Shown in pieces: positions 37,495-48,026 of a DNA stretch of 64,000 nt. Origin of the DNA: Eucommia ulmoides (taxonomy: Eukaryota; Streptophyta; Magnoliopsida; Garryales; Eucommiaceae). The position numbers and the translations under genes were made by a program. Under the pieces are notes generated by a model. It did no database searches. It saw only the letters and a list, made by a program, of their open reading frames with translations, and had not been told where the DNA came from. Where the stretch lies: the NCBI GenBank assembly GCA_016647705.1, contig CM028339.1:23599803-23663802 (forward strand), in the 5' to 3' direction. Position 1 is the first letter of the stretch. Every line of letters begins with the position of its first letter.

Positions 37495-39225
37495 TGATAG
37501 GTGTAAATTACCTATATATTTTCATACCGAATTTGTTAGTTTTCGAGTATGTTTATTATGTTTTAATACATTTTAATGTGTTTCTATTCTTTTTGTATTA
37601 AAAAAGGTGAATGTGGTGAAAAGGTATGAAATCAGAGTATAAACTATCAAATCGTATCAAGAACGGTTGGAGAACGGTGGAAAAATGAGCAAGGCGGCAA
37701 AATTCTAAAAGAAGTCCACCGCTGCGGTGTCTAGACCACTGCCGTGATGGTAAAGATGCAGAGAGTTGATTTCTTGTTGAACATCAACCGCTGCGGCACT
37801 GAGATCCATGGCCGCAGCAATGAACCAGCAGAAACTTTTCCTAATCCATCACCTTCTCCATCGCCTCGGCAACCCCTTAACCGACATACCCACCGCCACG
37901 GCGGTGGCCTCTGTGCAGTATTAGATATTTATTTTATATATTTTGTCTATTTATACCCTTTTTCTCCCTCTTCTTTGCATTCCCTAGCCTTTACAGCCCT
38001 TAAGGCTTAGTTTAGGATATAGAGAGAGTACGGGGAGTGCTCAAACATATCTGAAGGAAAAGATCAACACGCGGAGAAGGAGAATCGTTCGGTGGACGAT
38101 TTTAGCGGCTAATCTTTGGATATTGGCTAAGTTCATCTGTTTTTCCTTTTATTTATTGTCTTCAATATATGTTTGAGCATGTTTAGCCTAGTTTTAATTG
38201 TATAAAGGGTTATGGCCATAGGTTAAACGTGGTATGTATGGGATTAATATCATTTATAAAATGGTAGTTTTGGTTGAATTGTGTTTCTTTGATGATTGTT
38301 TTTCAATGTTTGAGTGTGTTTATCATATTATTTGTTTATCATTCTTAGAATGATATATTGAGAATACGGGGTTTGACAAATCCCAGATTCGGATTAGAAT
38401 AAACAAAATCCATGATCCGATAACCCGGTCGGGGTTAGTATTGTGGACAATCAATGACGTTGGGGAAAAACCCACGTGACCTAGGATCGTTAAGACGTTG
38501 AGGGGGACTTCTTCGTTGACTCGAAGTCATGTATTCCCTCGATTTACACTCGGGAGATGTGGCGGTGGAGTTTTAGAACTAAGATTGTCGATAGGGTAAA
38601 CACAACGCATGAAATCAATGACATTGGGGCGAGACTCACGTGACCTAGAGTCATTAAGACGTTGAGGAAGACTTCTTCGTTGACACGAAGTCACGTTATA
38701 TCCCTCGTCTTACACTCGAGAGAGGTAGTGATGGAGTTTACAAACTGAGGTTTTGTATGCAATCAATGAGGTTGGGGCAAGACTCACTCAACCTAGGGTT
38801 GTTAAGACGTTGAGGGGGACTTCTTTGTTGACACGAAGTTGCGTTATATCCCTCATCTTACACTCGGGATAGGTGGCGGAGGAGTTTTAGATATCGAGAT
38901 TGTCAAATAGGTCGAACACCATTATTGTAAACTAAACGAAATCAAATGCATTTAGGTAAATAGATTTAATCCCTAGATAATCCATCCCATAACTATCTCG
39001 TATTAGTAATTAGTATAGTTAAAGTAGTATTTTAGTATTAGTATTAATTAATTAATTAAATTCTATTTTTGTCGCCTAGATAAAGTCAAGTTATGACAAT
39101 CGCGGTACTTGATAGTAATCTCAACTAATCTCTGTGGATACGATACCCGACCGAAAGGTTCACTATACTAAAACTTGATTTGTACGCTTGCGGTGAAAGT
39201 GGCAGCGCATAAATTGCAGCCACCA
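37495..39225 (+). repeat. LTR-c
   Basis: 1731 bp, TGATAGG...GCAGCCACCA. TATTTATA at 37948-37955. GC-rich blocks about 37715-37915. Three subrepeats of the ~155-bp type start near 38455, 38618 and 38770, one dimer fewer than LTR-b. Confidence 0.87.
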
Positions 39226-40260
39226 GTTAAGATTGTGGACAATCGATGACATTGGGACAAGACTCACGTGACCTAGGGTCGTTAAGACATTGAGAGAGAC
39301 TTCTACGTTGACTTGAAGTCATGTATTCCCCTGTCTTACACTCGGGAGGGGTGGCGAGTGAGTTTACGAACTGAGATTGTCGGATACCCGAATGCCATTA
39401 ACATAAACTAAAACAAGACCAAACACGTTTTTGTAAACAAAGTTAATCTGTAGGCAATATTTTCCCTAAATCATCTCATAGTAATATTGGTATAGTTAAT
39501 TTAATTAGATTAATTAACTTAGTAGTAGTATTAATTAATTATAACTACAATTTATTTTCACCTAGATAAAATTAAGTCATGACAAATACGGTACTCAATA
39601 ATAGTCACAACCAATTCCTGTGGACACGATAACTCTAACTCTCCCAATCTATACTAAAACTTGACCTCGTATACTTGAAAGTGAAAGTAGCGGCGTATTT
39701 ACGCGCTACCAACACTCCCTGAGGAGCAATACTCTAAGCACAGCAGGTCTGCCCTCCCAAGACACAACACAGCTCCCGTGAAGAATTTTCAACCGACGAC
39801 TCCACCTTATCAAGAAGATCCACCTGTCATCCGACTGGATCATACTCAAGGTGTATACCAATTTTATACACCAACAATGCTAATGCAATTTTTCTATTCC
39901 CAAATTTTATTGATTACATGAAACTTATTAAAATTAAACACCCTATTTTTTTTTTTAAATTAGTAATAATTGTAAAAAATACAATATACATATATTGGCA
40001 AAATTTACCAGTTAATAATTTTATTACTGAAAAATATTAGCTAACAGTTATTAATATTACTAGTTAATGAAATACTTAAAATATTATTCTAAATAAATTT
40101 ATAATTTTTACTTTAATTTAAATTCTTCGCAAATTAGATTATAAACCACTATATTTTTCAAACCTATATATATATATCATTTTCGCATATATAATTTTGC
40201 ATATAAACATATATAAATATAAGTAGTTAAAATTTTATTCTCTCTATATATATGTACATA

Positions 40261-40272
40261 AAAATAAAAAAA

Positions 40273-40304
<32 letters not shown>
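40261..40304. repeat. A-rich tract in gypsy LTR
   Basis: Nearly pure A run with scattered T, absent from the equivalent place (about 42515) in the partner LTR. Confidence 0.9.
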
Positions 40305-40306
<2 letters not shown>

Positions 40307-40819
40307 AGTTAAAATTTACTTATACATATATATTAGAATAAGAAATAATAAATAAATAAACAAACAAATAACTAAACTTATTTTAGGAAGAACCGAAAAA
40401 GACACAAAAGAGAGAATTAGTGAGAGAGTATATAATTAAAACAAGACTTACATATATATGAGGTTCTCTTCTTTCTTTTTCCTTTTTTTCTTTTTTTGCT
40501 TATCCATGAAAAGCCACATGGCTTCTTGCTTTTTTGTTGGCCTTTGGAATAAATTCCACGTTTTTCACCTCTTCCTCTTTTGTTTATCTAGTTATTTATT
40601 TCTTAGCCTTATCTAATTATGCAAAATAAATTACACAAAATCACCATATGAATATCTAAACTACCATTTAAACCCCAAAAGTCAAAATTAACCATTTAAA
40701 ATAGTAATTGACCCCTAAAAATCTATAGTTTAAATTAAAATAACACATTAAACCCAAATATTTTCTAAATGTTATAAAAATACAAATAAAAATATGCACA
40801 TGTAAAATCGGGTCTTACA

Positions 40820-41026
40820 ATCCTTCCTCCCCAAAAGAAATTTCGTCCCAAAATTCAATTATCTTAAACAAACCAACTAACAACAAAACCCACTAATAAG
40901 ATAATATGAACACCAATATATCTAATGCAATGCCTAATGCATATGTACTATCATCATGTCAAGTAAAATGATTTCAAACTTAGTTCTGAACCAACCTCAC
41001 AAATTAACAACCTATCATATACCACT
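40820..41026 (-). other. Residual interior of gypsy pair (PPT and PBS)
   Basis: On the minus strand, AAGTGGTATATGATAGG at 41010-41026 is a degenerate initiator tRNA-Met-type PBS just inside the 5' LTR. CTTTTGGGGAGGAAGGAT at 40820-40837 is the polypurine tract next to the 3' LTR. GGGACGAAATTTC just before it matches the usual tail of chromovirus-like pol. Nothing else of gag-pol remains. Confidence 0.75.
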
Positions 41027-42958
41027 TGTAACGACCCAGTTTCCTAGGGTCGCCACTCGATTTCTGCCTTTTTATTCAGACGGAAAAATAAAAGACAAAC
41101 CACTCCACCCAAGCTTCCATTGCGCCACTATGATAAAAACAAAAATAAACGTTACCTCGACTTGGTATTATCCAACCAATAATAAATATTCACTAACTGT
41201 CAACTGACACAAATATTACAATTTAATAATTTAAAATTCAACTATACTTTTCTAACTTTTCTGCAATATTACAAAAAATTGAACCACCGATTACCAATAG
41301 TTGCCCTGACATCAAAAGTCACACCTTAGAGTACCTAAGACAAAATATTTCATCAGCGTACTGTCTTCATACTATAAAAATAATTTATGAATCAAGTATA
41401 TTTATCAAGCACCACTTTTCAAAATATAAATATAACCACATAACGAGCAGTAACAAATCCAAAGATATCATCAAGATGTAGCAACTGAATATAAATCAAT
41501 CAACCAAATCATTTTTATATACAATACCAGAAACATACTTCCTTACTAGCTATAGGATAGTTTCACCTCACGATCGAGTGTTATAACGGTACCGTAACCT
41601 GTACAATTGTGTAATGTAAGGTTGCTATCAGTGTTAGGATCATTCAATATCTCTAATAGTACGATCCAACATATGGTAAAAACTACCATATCATAATTAT
41701 AATCATCATCATCAACAACAACCACCTGCAGGACTTGCCCTCTTATCAGGTTACAACACAACGTCCTGCAAGACATGCCCTCTTGTTAGAACCAATAACA
41801 TCCCACAAGACATGCCCTCCTGTCGGGATCACAATATGATATAGTAGTATAATAATAAAAATAATTTTTCCACAATCAACTTTTTACTTGATTCGTCTAA
41901 ATAAAACTGTCTATTTTAATAAATATTTTATTTTTCACAATTTAGTATGAAAATATAACTTTTCAATTTACGTTGAAGACATTACACTCACCTCAATAAT
42001 TGCACTGCTATTATGCTATCCCCTAATACTGACATTGTCAGTGTCACTTGTGAAATCTAACGACGATAGCGTCTAAACTAAAAATTTATCTAAATAGATC
42101 TAATACGACGTAAAATACGCGAAATGTATGATGCTAAATACAATTTCCCTATTCCCAATTTTTATTGATTACATTTATTAAATTTAAACGGTCTATTTTT
42201 TTTTTTTTAAATGAGTATTAATCGTATAAACTACAATATAAATATATTGACAAAATTTACCAATTAATAATTTTATTACTGAAAAATATTAACTGACTGC
42301 TATCAATATTACTAGTCAATGAAATACTTAAAATATTATTCTAAATAAATTTACAATTTTTACTTTAATTTAAATTCTTCTCAAATTAGGGTATAAACCC
42401 ACTATATTTTTCTAACCTATATATATACCATATTCGCATATTTAATTGTGCATATAAACATATATAAATATAGGTAGTTAAAATTTTACTCTTTCTCTCT
42501 ATATATACATATATAAATAAACTAGTTAAAATTTATGTATACATATATATTAGAATAAGAAATAATAAATAAATAAACAAATAAATAAATAAACTTATAT
42601 ATATATGAGGTTCTCTTCTTTTTTCTTTTTTTTTTTGGCTTATCCATGAAAAGCCACAAGGCTTCTTGCTTTTTTGTTGGCCTCTGGAATAAATTCCATG
42701 TTTTTTACCTCCTCCTCTTTTATTTATCTAGTTATTTATTTCTTAACCTTATCCAATTATGCAAAATAAATTACACAAACCCACCATATGAATCTCTAAA
42801 CTACCATTTAAACCCAAAAGTCAATATTAACTATTTAAAATAGTAATTGACCCCTAAAAATCTAAAGTTGGAATTAAAATAACACATTAAACCCTAATAT
42901 TTTCTAAATGTTATAAAAATACAAATAAAAATATGCACATATAAAATTGGGTCTTATA
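41027..42958 (-). repeat. 5' LTR of gypsy pair, uninterrupted
   Basis: 1932 bp; plus strand starts TGTAACGACCC and ends GGGTCTTATA. Contains the unoccupied CACTA target at about 41108 (AAACCACTCCACCCAAGCTT) and the unoccupied solo-LTR target at about 42128-42135. Short T- and A-rich repeats throughout; open frames within have no known domain. Confidence 0.85.
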
Positions 42959-44130
42959 GAATACAAATCCAATGGTACTTTTTTGATCATCCACATCTCC
43001 TGCCTGCCCAGTCACTATCATTGTCTCCAACAAGTTTGAAATTGTTAGAAATGAAGTAAAATAATCCAAAATCAAGTGTACATTTGATGTATTGAAGAAT
43101 TCTCTTTGGCAATTTCAAATGATTCATTGTAGAAGCTTCCATATAACGACTAACTAGTTTAACACCAAGGAGAATATGCAGCCTTGTACACGTCAAGTAT
43201 CTCAAACTTCCAACAAGTCTTCTAAAAGAGGTTGGATTATCCTCTTCTTGAATCCCATACTTGGATAATTTAATTCCACATTCCACGAGCATATTTACCA
43301 GCTTGTAATATTATCTTGAATTTCTTAAGAAGTTCTTTGCATAACCCTCTTGAGAAATAAAAATACCTCCTACCATTTTCTTCATATCAATACCAAGATA
43401 GTAGGACATAAGTCTTATTTTGGTCATTTAAAATTCCCGATTCATTACCTTTGTGAAATCTTGGTACATACTTGGACTATTTCCTATAAAAATCAAGTCA
43501 TCCACATACAAACAAACAAGCAACATATCTCTATTTTTATTCACCATTGCATAAAGAGAATGTTCATGAGGGCATTTATAAAAATTATTTGCTTGAAAAT
43601 ATTTATCTAGTCTACTATTCCAAGCACTCGGTGCTTGTTTCAACCCGTACAAAGCCTTTTTCCATTTCAAGACTCTATCTTTTTCATCTTTCACATATAA
43701 CCGGTAGGTTGTTCCACATACACCTCTTCTTCCAGAACACCATTTAAGAATGCAGATTTCATATCCATTTGATTAATTTGCTATCCATTTATTATCAACC
43801 AGAGAAATAATAAATCGAATAGTTTCCAAACGAGCTACCAGTGCAAGTACCTCATCACAATCAATGTCGAGTCTTTGGTTGTGGCCTTTAACCACCAACC
43901 TTTCTTTGTATCTCTCTACTTCACCATTTTTATTTGCACTCAATTCACCTTTTTGATTTGCGCTTAAGGTGGTTTCATCTTACAGCTCCGTATATCCCTT
44001 CTCTACCACCTCCTATGAGTCTTGTGACCCAAGAAATGCTTTCATGCAAATACACTAATTCGCATATTTATATTAGGTGAATCAGGGGGACTTAAAATAG
44101 AAGCAAATTGTTGTTTGACATCTCTCTCTC
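42959..44130 (-). pseudogene. Copia Z gag-RT-RNase H remnant
   Basis: From the start near 44123 (MSNNN) the minus strand carries the gag text MKAFLGSQDS, EVVEKGYTEL. It runs without frame change into LSANQKGELSANKNGEVERY and the RT segment KERLVVKGHNQR. RT continues with KWKKALYGLKQAPSAWNSRL and the catalytic LVCLYVDDLIFIG (YVDD intact). The connection domain RRLVGSLRYLTCTRLHILLG follows, then RNase H SDWAG, a frameshift and GDVDDQKSTIGFVF. Copia RT copies element RNA and RNase H removes it. Internal stops and the loss of PR-INT make it inactive. Confidence 0.85.
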
Positions 44131-44146
44131 ATTCAATCTCAATACA

Positions 44147-44162
44147 GGCACTTGATACCACT
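44147..44162 (-). other. PBS of copia Z
   Basis: Minus-strand AGTGGTATCAAGTGCC, initiator tRNA-Met type, four bases inside the LTR end. Confidence 0.75.
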
Positions 44163-44166
44163 TTAT

Positions 44167-44480
44167 TGAAACAAGAAAACTATATGAAAAACACTCCAAA
44201 ATATAAGTTAACTCACAAGAATGGAGAAGAGAATGTCAAAAACTCAATACGCTTCATACTTATCTCGAATGAAAAATACATGGACTATATATACTACTAC
44301 AAACTAATAACTCGTGCATTTTCATCTTCCACTACTAATTATCTAATTATTTCCCGCTAATACACTGACCCACTAACATAACAATTTATTATAATAAAAC
44401 TACACTATAAAACTCACACTACATAAAATATTAACTAAAGATATTAATAAAAATAAAATTTATTATTTTTTTTCTCAACA
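44167..44480 (-). repeat. 5' LTR of copia Z
   Basis: About 314 bp, minus start TGTTGAG and end TTGTTTCA. TATATATAG at about 44285-44293 fits a minus-strand core promoter. The outer 5 bp are CTGTC; no partner LTR is seen in the window. Confidence 0.65.
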
Positions 44481-44620
44481 CTGTCCACCTCAAAAAAATA
44501 AATAAATACAAAATCAGAACAATCTAGGAGTTTCTAATTGATTGTTTTAACATTTAATTTTGTTAAGGAAAAATATGCTTGTATTAACAAAACTTTTAAA
44601 CTTGTTAATATTCTAATTGA

Positions 44621-45327
44621 GTTAATATCTAAGACAACCCTATTATTTTGAAAAATACCAAGATTATCCCAAAGTTTTCAAAATACCTTAAACACCCTTT
44701 ATCATAATTTGTTGATAAAAATGCTCTTACAACATATTTTGTTCTTATTCTTTTGTTTTCTATTTTTTTAATTTATAATTTTTACTTTCTTCCTTATACT
44801 TATTTTATTTTATTTATATTTACTATTTTATTCTTTGTATGTGGTGTTTATGGAGAAATTAAAAACAAAAAATTAAAAAACAAATTTAAAAATTTAAAAA
44901 TTTAAAAATTTAAAAAGAAAAATGAAAAAAATTGTTTTTGTTTTTGTTTTTATTTTTATTTTTACTTTTTTTAAATCCCATTTTGTTTTTTGTTTTTTTT
45001 GGTTGCATTCTATTTTTCTTGTTTTTTAGTTTAGTTTTTTTTTTTTTTTTCTACAAATACCATACCAAAAAAAAACAAAATTAAATATATATAGAATGAA
45101 AAATGAAAAAAAAAATGAGAGAGAGCGAGACAATAAAAAATAAAATTAAAAAAATTTGAGATAAGCATAAAAAATATTATGTAGCGAGGGTATTTTTGTC
45201 AATAAAATATAATGGAGGGTGTCCTAGGAAACAAAACTTAAAGTATAAAAGTTGTCTCATGTATTATGAAAATCATAGGCATATTTTTTATATTTGTCAA
45301 AATGAGAAAGGGCGTCTTAGGTTTAAC
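44621..45327. mobile_element. Possible Mutator-like MITE with long imperfect TIRs
   Basis: Left arm GTTAATATCTAAGACAACCC and right arm (reverse-complemented) GTTAAACCTAAGACGCCC are clearly related, and similarity continues for about 100 bp inwards with ATTTTG and GACAAAAATACCC motifs. The centre is an A/T-homopolymer-rich fold-back (44870-45120). No target duplication was found, so the class is uncertain. The open frame at 45196-45396 falls in the right arm and is not considered real. Confidence 0.45.
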
Positions 45328-45438
45328 CTTGATGTTGCTAGAAAATCAACGATAAACGTAGCTTTAAACACATTGATCAACACCTGCAAAACTTAAGAAA
45401 ATACTTGGGATACCAACTCGGAAAAATACTCTTTGACA
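45328..45438. other. Unassigned sequence before the copia Y LTR
   Basis: No gene. A PBS-like GTTGGTATCCCAAG on the minus strand (about 45402-45415) may mark the end of the LTR that follows, but the match to the tRNA-Met PBS is partial. Confidence 0.3.
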
Positions 45439-45948
45439 TGAGAATAAGTTAATCTAGAATTGAATGGAATTAGAATTGTTACTAGCATGCATATATATAA
45501 GTAAATTTATACCTAATTTCCCTTGATTTGTTGAGAATGAATTAAACAGAATCTGATTGTCAATTGACCATTTCAATTATTATACCATTATGGGTCGCAG
45601 TTTCTCGGTCCAAATTAATAATTACTTATTCATCACACTTTAGACGACATGGATTATTCCCATTTAGGCCTATTTTGGCATTGACCCACTAGGCTTTATA
45701 TATGATTTTACTATGACTTTTACCCTTATCATTCATCCCTTTGACTCATTAGCTTGTCTAAACTTTAAAGACAATTAATGAGCCAATTTTTTTAGAGTTT
45801 GAACAACGTCTTCTTTTCGTTGTTTGCTTTATCTCTTTTCTATTTTTTGCACGTTTTCTTTACAATTCTTCTCTAACTACCCCATTGTTAGAGCTTCACT
45901 ATAGAAAACCCTAAATAATATAGGAAAGACATAAAGAACCCTTTAACA
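45439..45948 (-). repeat. 3' LTR of copia Y
   Basis: Minus start TGTTAAAGGGTTC at 45948, preceded by the purine-rich TTTGAAGAGGAG (polypurine tract, 45949-45960). The far end is not certain; a TG on the plus strand near 45439 is one possibility. Confidence 0.55.
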
Positions 45949-48026
45949 CTCCTCTTCAAACTGGAGCGTATATATTGTATACTCCTAACTTGTAAAAAAT
46001 GTACTTTATCCTTTAATCTTGTAGCGGTTCAGTAAATATATTAGCTAACTGATAAACGGATTTCACATGTTTAGTCTCAATCGACTTTTACAACATTTTT
46101 TCTCGAATAAAGTGACAATTAACTCCAATGTGTTTTGTTCTCTCTTGGAAGACTGGGCTGGATACAATGTGAAGTGTTGATTGATTATCACATACCAGGT
46201 CCATCGATGAAGAGTATTTAAATCCAAGTTCTTCCAACACATGTTTCAACCAAGTTAACTCACAAGTACAATGGGTCATTACCTTGTATTCTGATTCTGC
46301 ACTTGACTAGGCCACTATGGTTTGCTTTTTACTCGTCTAAGAGATAAGGTTACCTCCAACAAACACACAATACGCTCTAGTAGATTTCCTATCCAAGGGT
46401 GATTTGGTCCAATCTACATTTGTATAGCCATTTCTTTGAGTTTGACCGAAGTTCAGATATAGTAAAGCACAACTAGAAGCCCCTTTTAGATATTAGAGAA
46501 TACGAATTACAGAATTAGAGTGATAAGTTGCGGGATAATTCAAGAACTAACAAATAACACTAACAACAAAGGAAATATCTAGTCTAGTGACCATCGAGTA
46601 GTTCAACTTCTCAACTAATCTTCTATATTTCATTAAATCTTTAGTGGTACACCTTGATTTGCCAATAGTTTGGTGTTTGGATCTACAATTGAATCAATCA
46701 GTTTAGCTCCTAGTATTAATACTTCGCTTAACAAATCAAGAACATATTTTCTCTAAGATAGGTAAATACCTTGGCTCGATCGAGAAACTTTAATCTCCAA
46801 GAAATGCTTCAATTAACCCAAATCTTTAGTTTGAAACTTGTTACTCAAAAATGTTTTGAGTTCTTGAATACCATAGTCGTCTTCCCCACTAATCATGATG
46901 TTATCTACAAACATAATCAATAATATGTTTTCAACTTTACCATGCCTGCAGAATACAAAATGATTGACTTCATAACAATGAAGACTAAATTCAGTAACCT
47001 CTTCACTGAATCTCTGAAACCATTCTTGAGTCCATAAATGAATTTATTCAAGCGACATACCAAACTAGACTCTCCCTGAGCAACAAACCCAGGAGGTTAC
47101 TCCATGTATATTTCCTCAATGAAATCACCATTTAAGAAATCATTCTTGATATCAAGTTTATGTAATAGCCAACGAAAGGTGTCAGCCATATAAATGAACA
47201 AGCAAACAGAAACGAGCTTGACAACGAGAGAAAAAGTCATAGAGTAATCAAGACTGTATACATGAGTGTAACTTTTGGTAACTAAATGAGCCTTAAGTCG
47301 ATCAATGGTTCCATTTTGATGAACTTTGACTGTACACAACCATTTATTTCCAACTATTGTTTTATCAAGCGGAAGTTATACGAGATCCCAAGTACCAATA
47401 TGATGTAAAGCTAACATTTTCTCTTCCATTGCAATCGTCCAATCAGGGAAAGTGAGATCCTATGAGATAACATTAGGAATATAAACAGATGATAGAGAAG
47501 TAACAAAAGATGAATATACATGAGATAGGTGTGCATACGAGACAAAATTAGGAATATGATGTTCAATATATGTGCGCTTACTCTTTCGGACAGTAATAGG
47601 CATGTCCAAGTCAGACGCGGATGGATGAATTAGAGAAGAATCTAAAGACACAAAGACGATGAGCTCGATGATAGAATCTACCTTCTGGGAACGAGAGTAT
47701 ACCTACAAAGGTGGTAAAAAAACAACTAGGTGGGATAGGTTTTGGAGTAGAAGGAGATGGTGTTAGGTCTGGGAGGCTTAGTAAAGGAAGGGTGACATCC
47801 AGATCATCCTGAGAGAAAGAGACAAAAAAGTAAGAGGATGACTCAAAAAATATGACATATGTGTAAGTGAAAGAGCGTCGTAAAGAAGGACTATAACATC
47901 TATAGCTCTTTTTTGTACGAGAATAACCAATGAAGACATATTTTATGGCACGAGGATTTAAATTATCCTTATCATGAGTCAACTAGTGGACAAACCAGAC
48001 ACATCCGAAGATACAAGGAGGTAAAG
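45949..48026 (-). pseudogene. Copia Y integrase end, RT and RNase H
   Basis: Minus strand from 48021: LPPCIFGCVWFVH, then DNLNPRAIKYVFIGYSRTKK and SYRCYSPSLRRSF, the integrase-to-RT linker of copia. RT follows at about 47400-46800 with VKVHQNGTIDRLKAHLVTKS, HKLDIKNDFLNGDFIEEIYM and the catalytic region LIMFVDNIMISGED (about 46920-46880), where the second Asp of YVDD is Asn. RNase H at about 46350-46050 reads NLISWTSKKQTIVA, SSAESEY, TWLKHVLEELGFK and RTKHIGVNCHFIREKML. Stops and frameshifts are frequent. Integrase resumes at 49447 beyond a solo LTR. Confidence 0.85.

Larger units (their letters stand above)
33824..39225 (+). mobile_element. Athila-like non-autonomous element inside LTR-a
   Basis: LTR-b (33824-35640), inverted leader segment (35641-35938), interior (35939-37494) and LTR-c (37495-39225). 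Flanked by GTTAG (33819-33823) and GTTAA (39226-39230), and LTR-a resumes colinearly after it. The interior after 35939 is colinear with 24062 onward of element 1, including CTTCTTGGGAGGAAACCCAA, and has no gag-pol. LTR-b has lost its last ~235 bp and the PBS has been rearranged, so this copy cannot prime normally. Confidence 0.88.
32875..39711 (+). repeat. Athila-like solo LTR (LTR-a), interrupted
   Basis: Pieces 32875-33823 and 39226-39711 (about 1.43 kb together) run TGATAGG...GCGCTACCA, flanked by a perfect 5-bp duplication ACACT (32870-32874 and 39712-39716). TATAAATA at 33341-33348. GC-rich CCACCGCCG-type blocks at about 33095-33290. Split by the element 33824-39225. Confidence 0.9.
32252..39876 (+). 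repeat. Solo LTR (Tat-like?), interrupted, in gypsy LTR
   Basis: Outer pieces 32252-32874 and 39717-39876 (about 780 bp together) begin TGATGAGGG and end ATACACCAACA. The flanking duplication is ATACT (32247-32251) and ATGCT (39877-39881); the intact LTR copy reads ATGCT once at the matching place. TATATATAT at 32711-32719 followed by GGGGGCTATGCAAGC suggests a plus-strand core promoter. A perfect 8-bp stem (GGTGTATA/TATACACC, 7-nt loop) sits at 39850-39872 near the 3' end. No interior genes, hence solo. The Tat assignment is tentative. Confidence 0.72.
11441..40819 (-). repeat. 3' LTR of gypsy pair, in three pieces
   Basis: Pieces are 11441-11523, 31035-32251 and 39877-40819, separated by the CACTA element and by the solo LTR at 32252-39876. 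Each piece is colinear with the uninterrupted LTR 41027-42958. The middle piece carries some 200 bp absent from the other LTR, and the last piece has an expanded A-tract. No coding capacity recognised. Confidence 0.8.
11441..42958 (-). mobile_element. Ty3/gypsy LTR pair with ~207-bp interior, heavily nested
   Basis: Two homologous minus-oriented LTRs (11441-40819, interrupted, and 41027-42958) flank only 207 bp. The interior holds a polypurine tract next to the 3' LTR and a degenerate PBS next to the 5' LTR, so nearly all gag-pol was deleted. LTR ends TGTAAGACCC...GGGTCGTTACA and the text GGGACGAAATTTCTTTTGGG before the LTR are typical of chromovirus-like plant gypsy elements. No matching target-site duplication was seen (CTCCA left, GAATA right). 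It sits inside the RNase H of copia Z. Confidence 0.75.
42959..44480 (-). mobile_element. Copia Z, 5' part, internally deleted
   Basis: 5' LTR 44167-44480, PBS 44147-44162, gag start, then gag joined directly to reverse transcriptase, then RNase H down to 42959, continuing at 11440-11376 beyond the gypsy insertion. Protease and integrase are missing. It is the outermost host of the nested stack. Confidence 0.82.

Noticed and set aside
44481-44620. TSD partner for copia Z
   Set aside because: The outer 5 bp (CTGTC) have no partner because the 3' LTR of Z is not in the window.
45196-45396. 66-codon open frame (plus)
   Set aside because: Falls in the inverted-repeat arm of a probable MITE; no recognisable protein.
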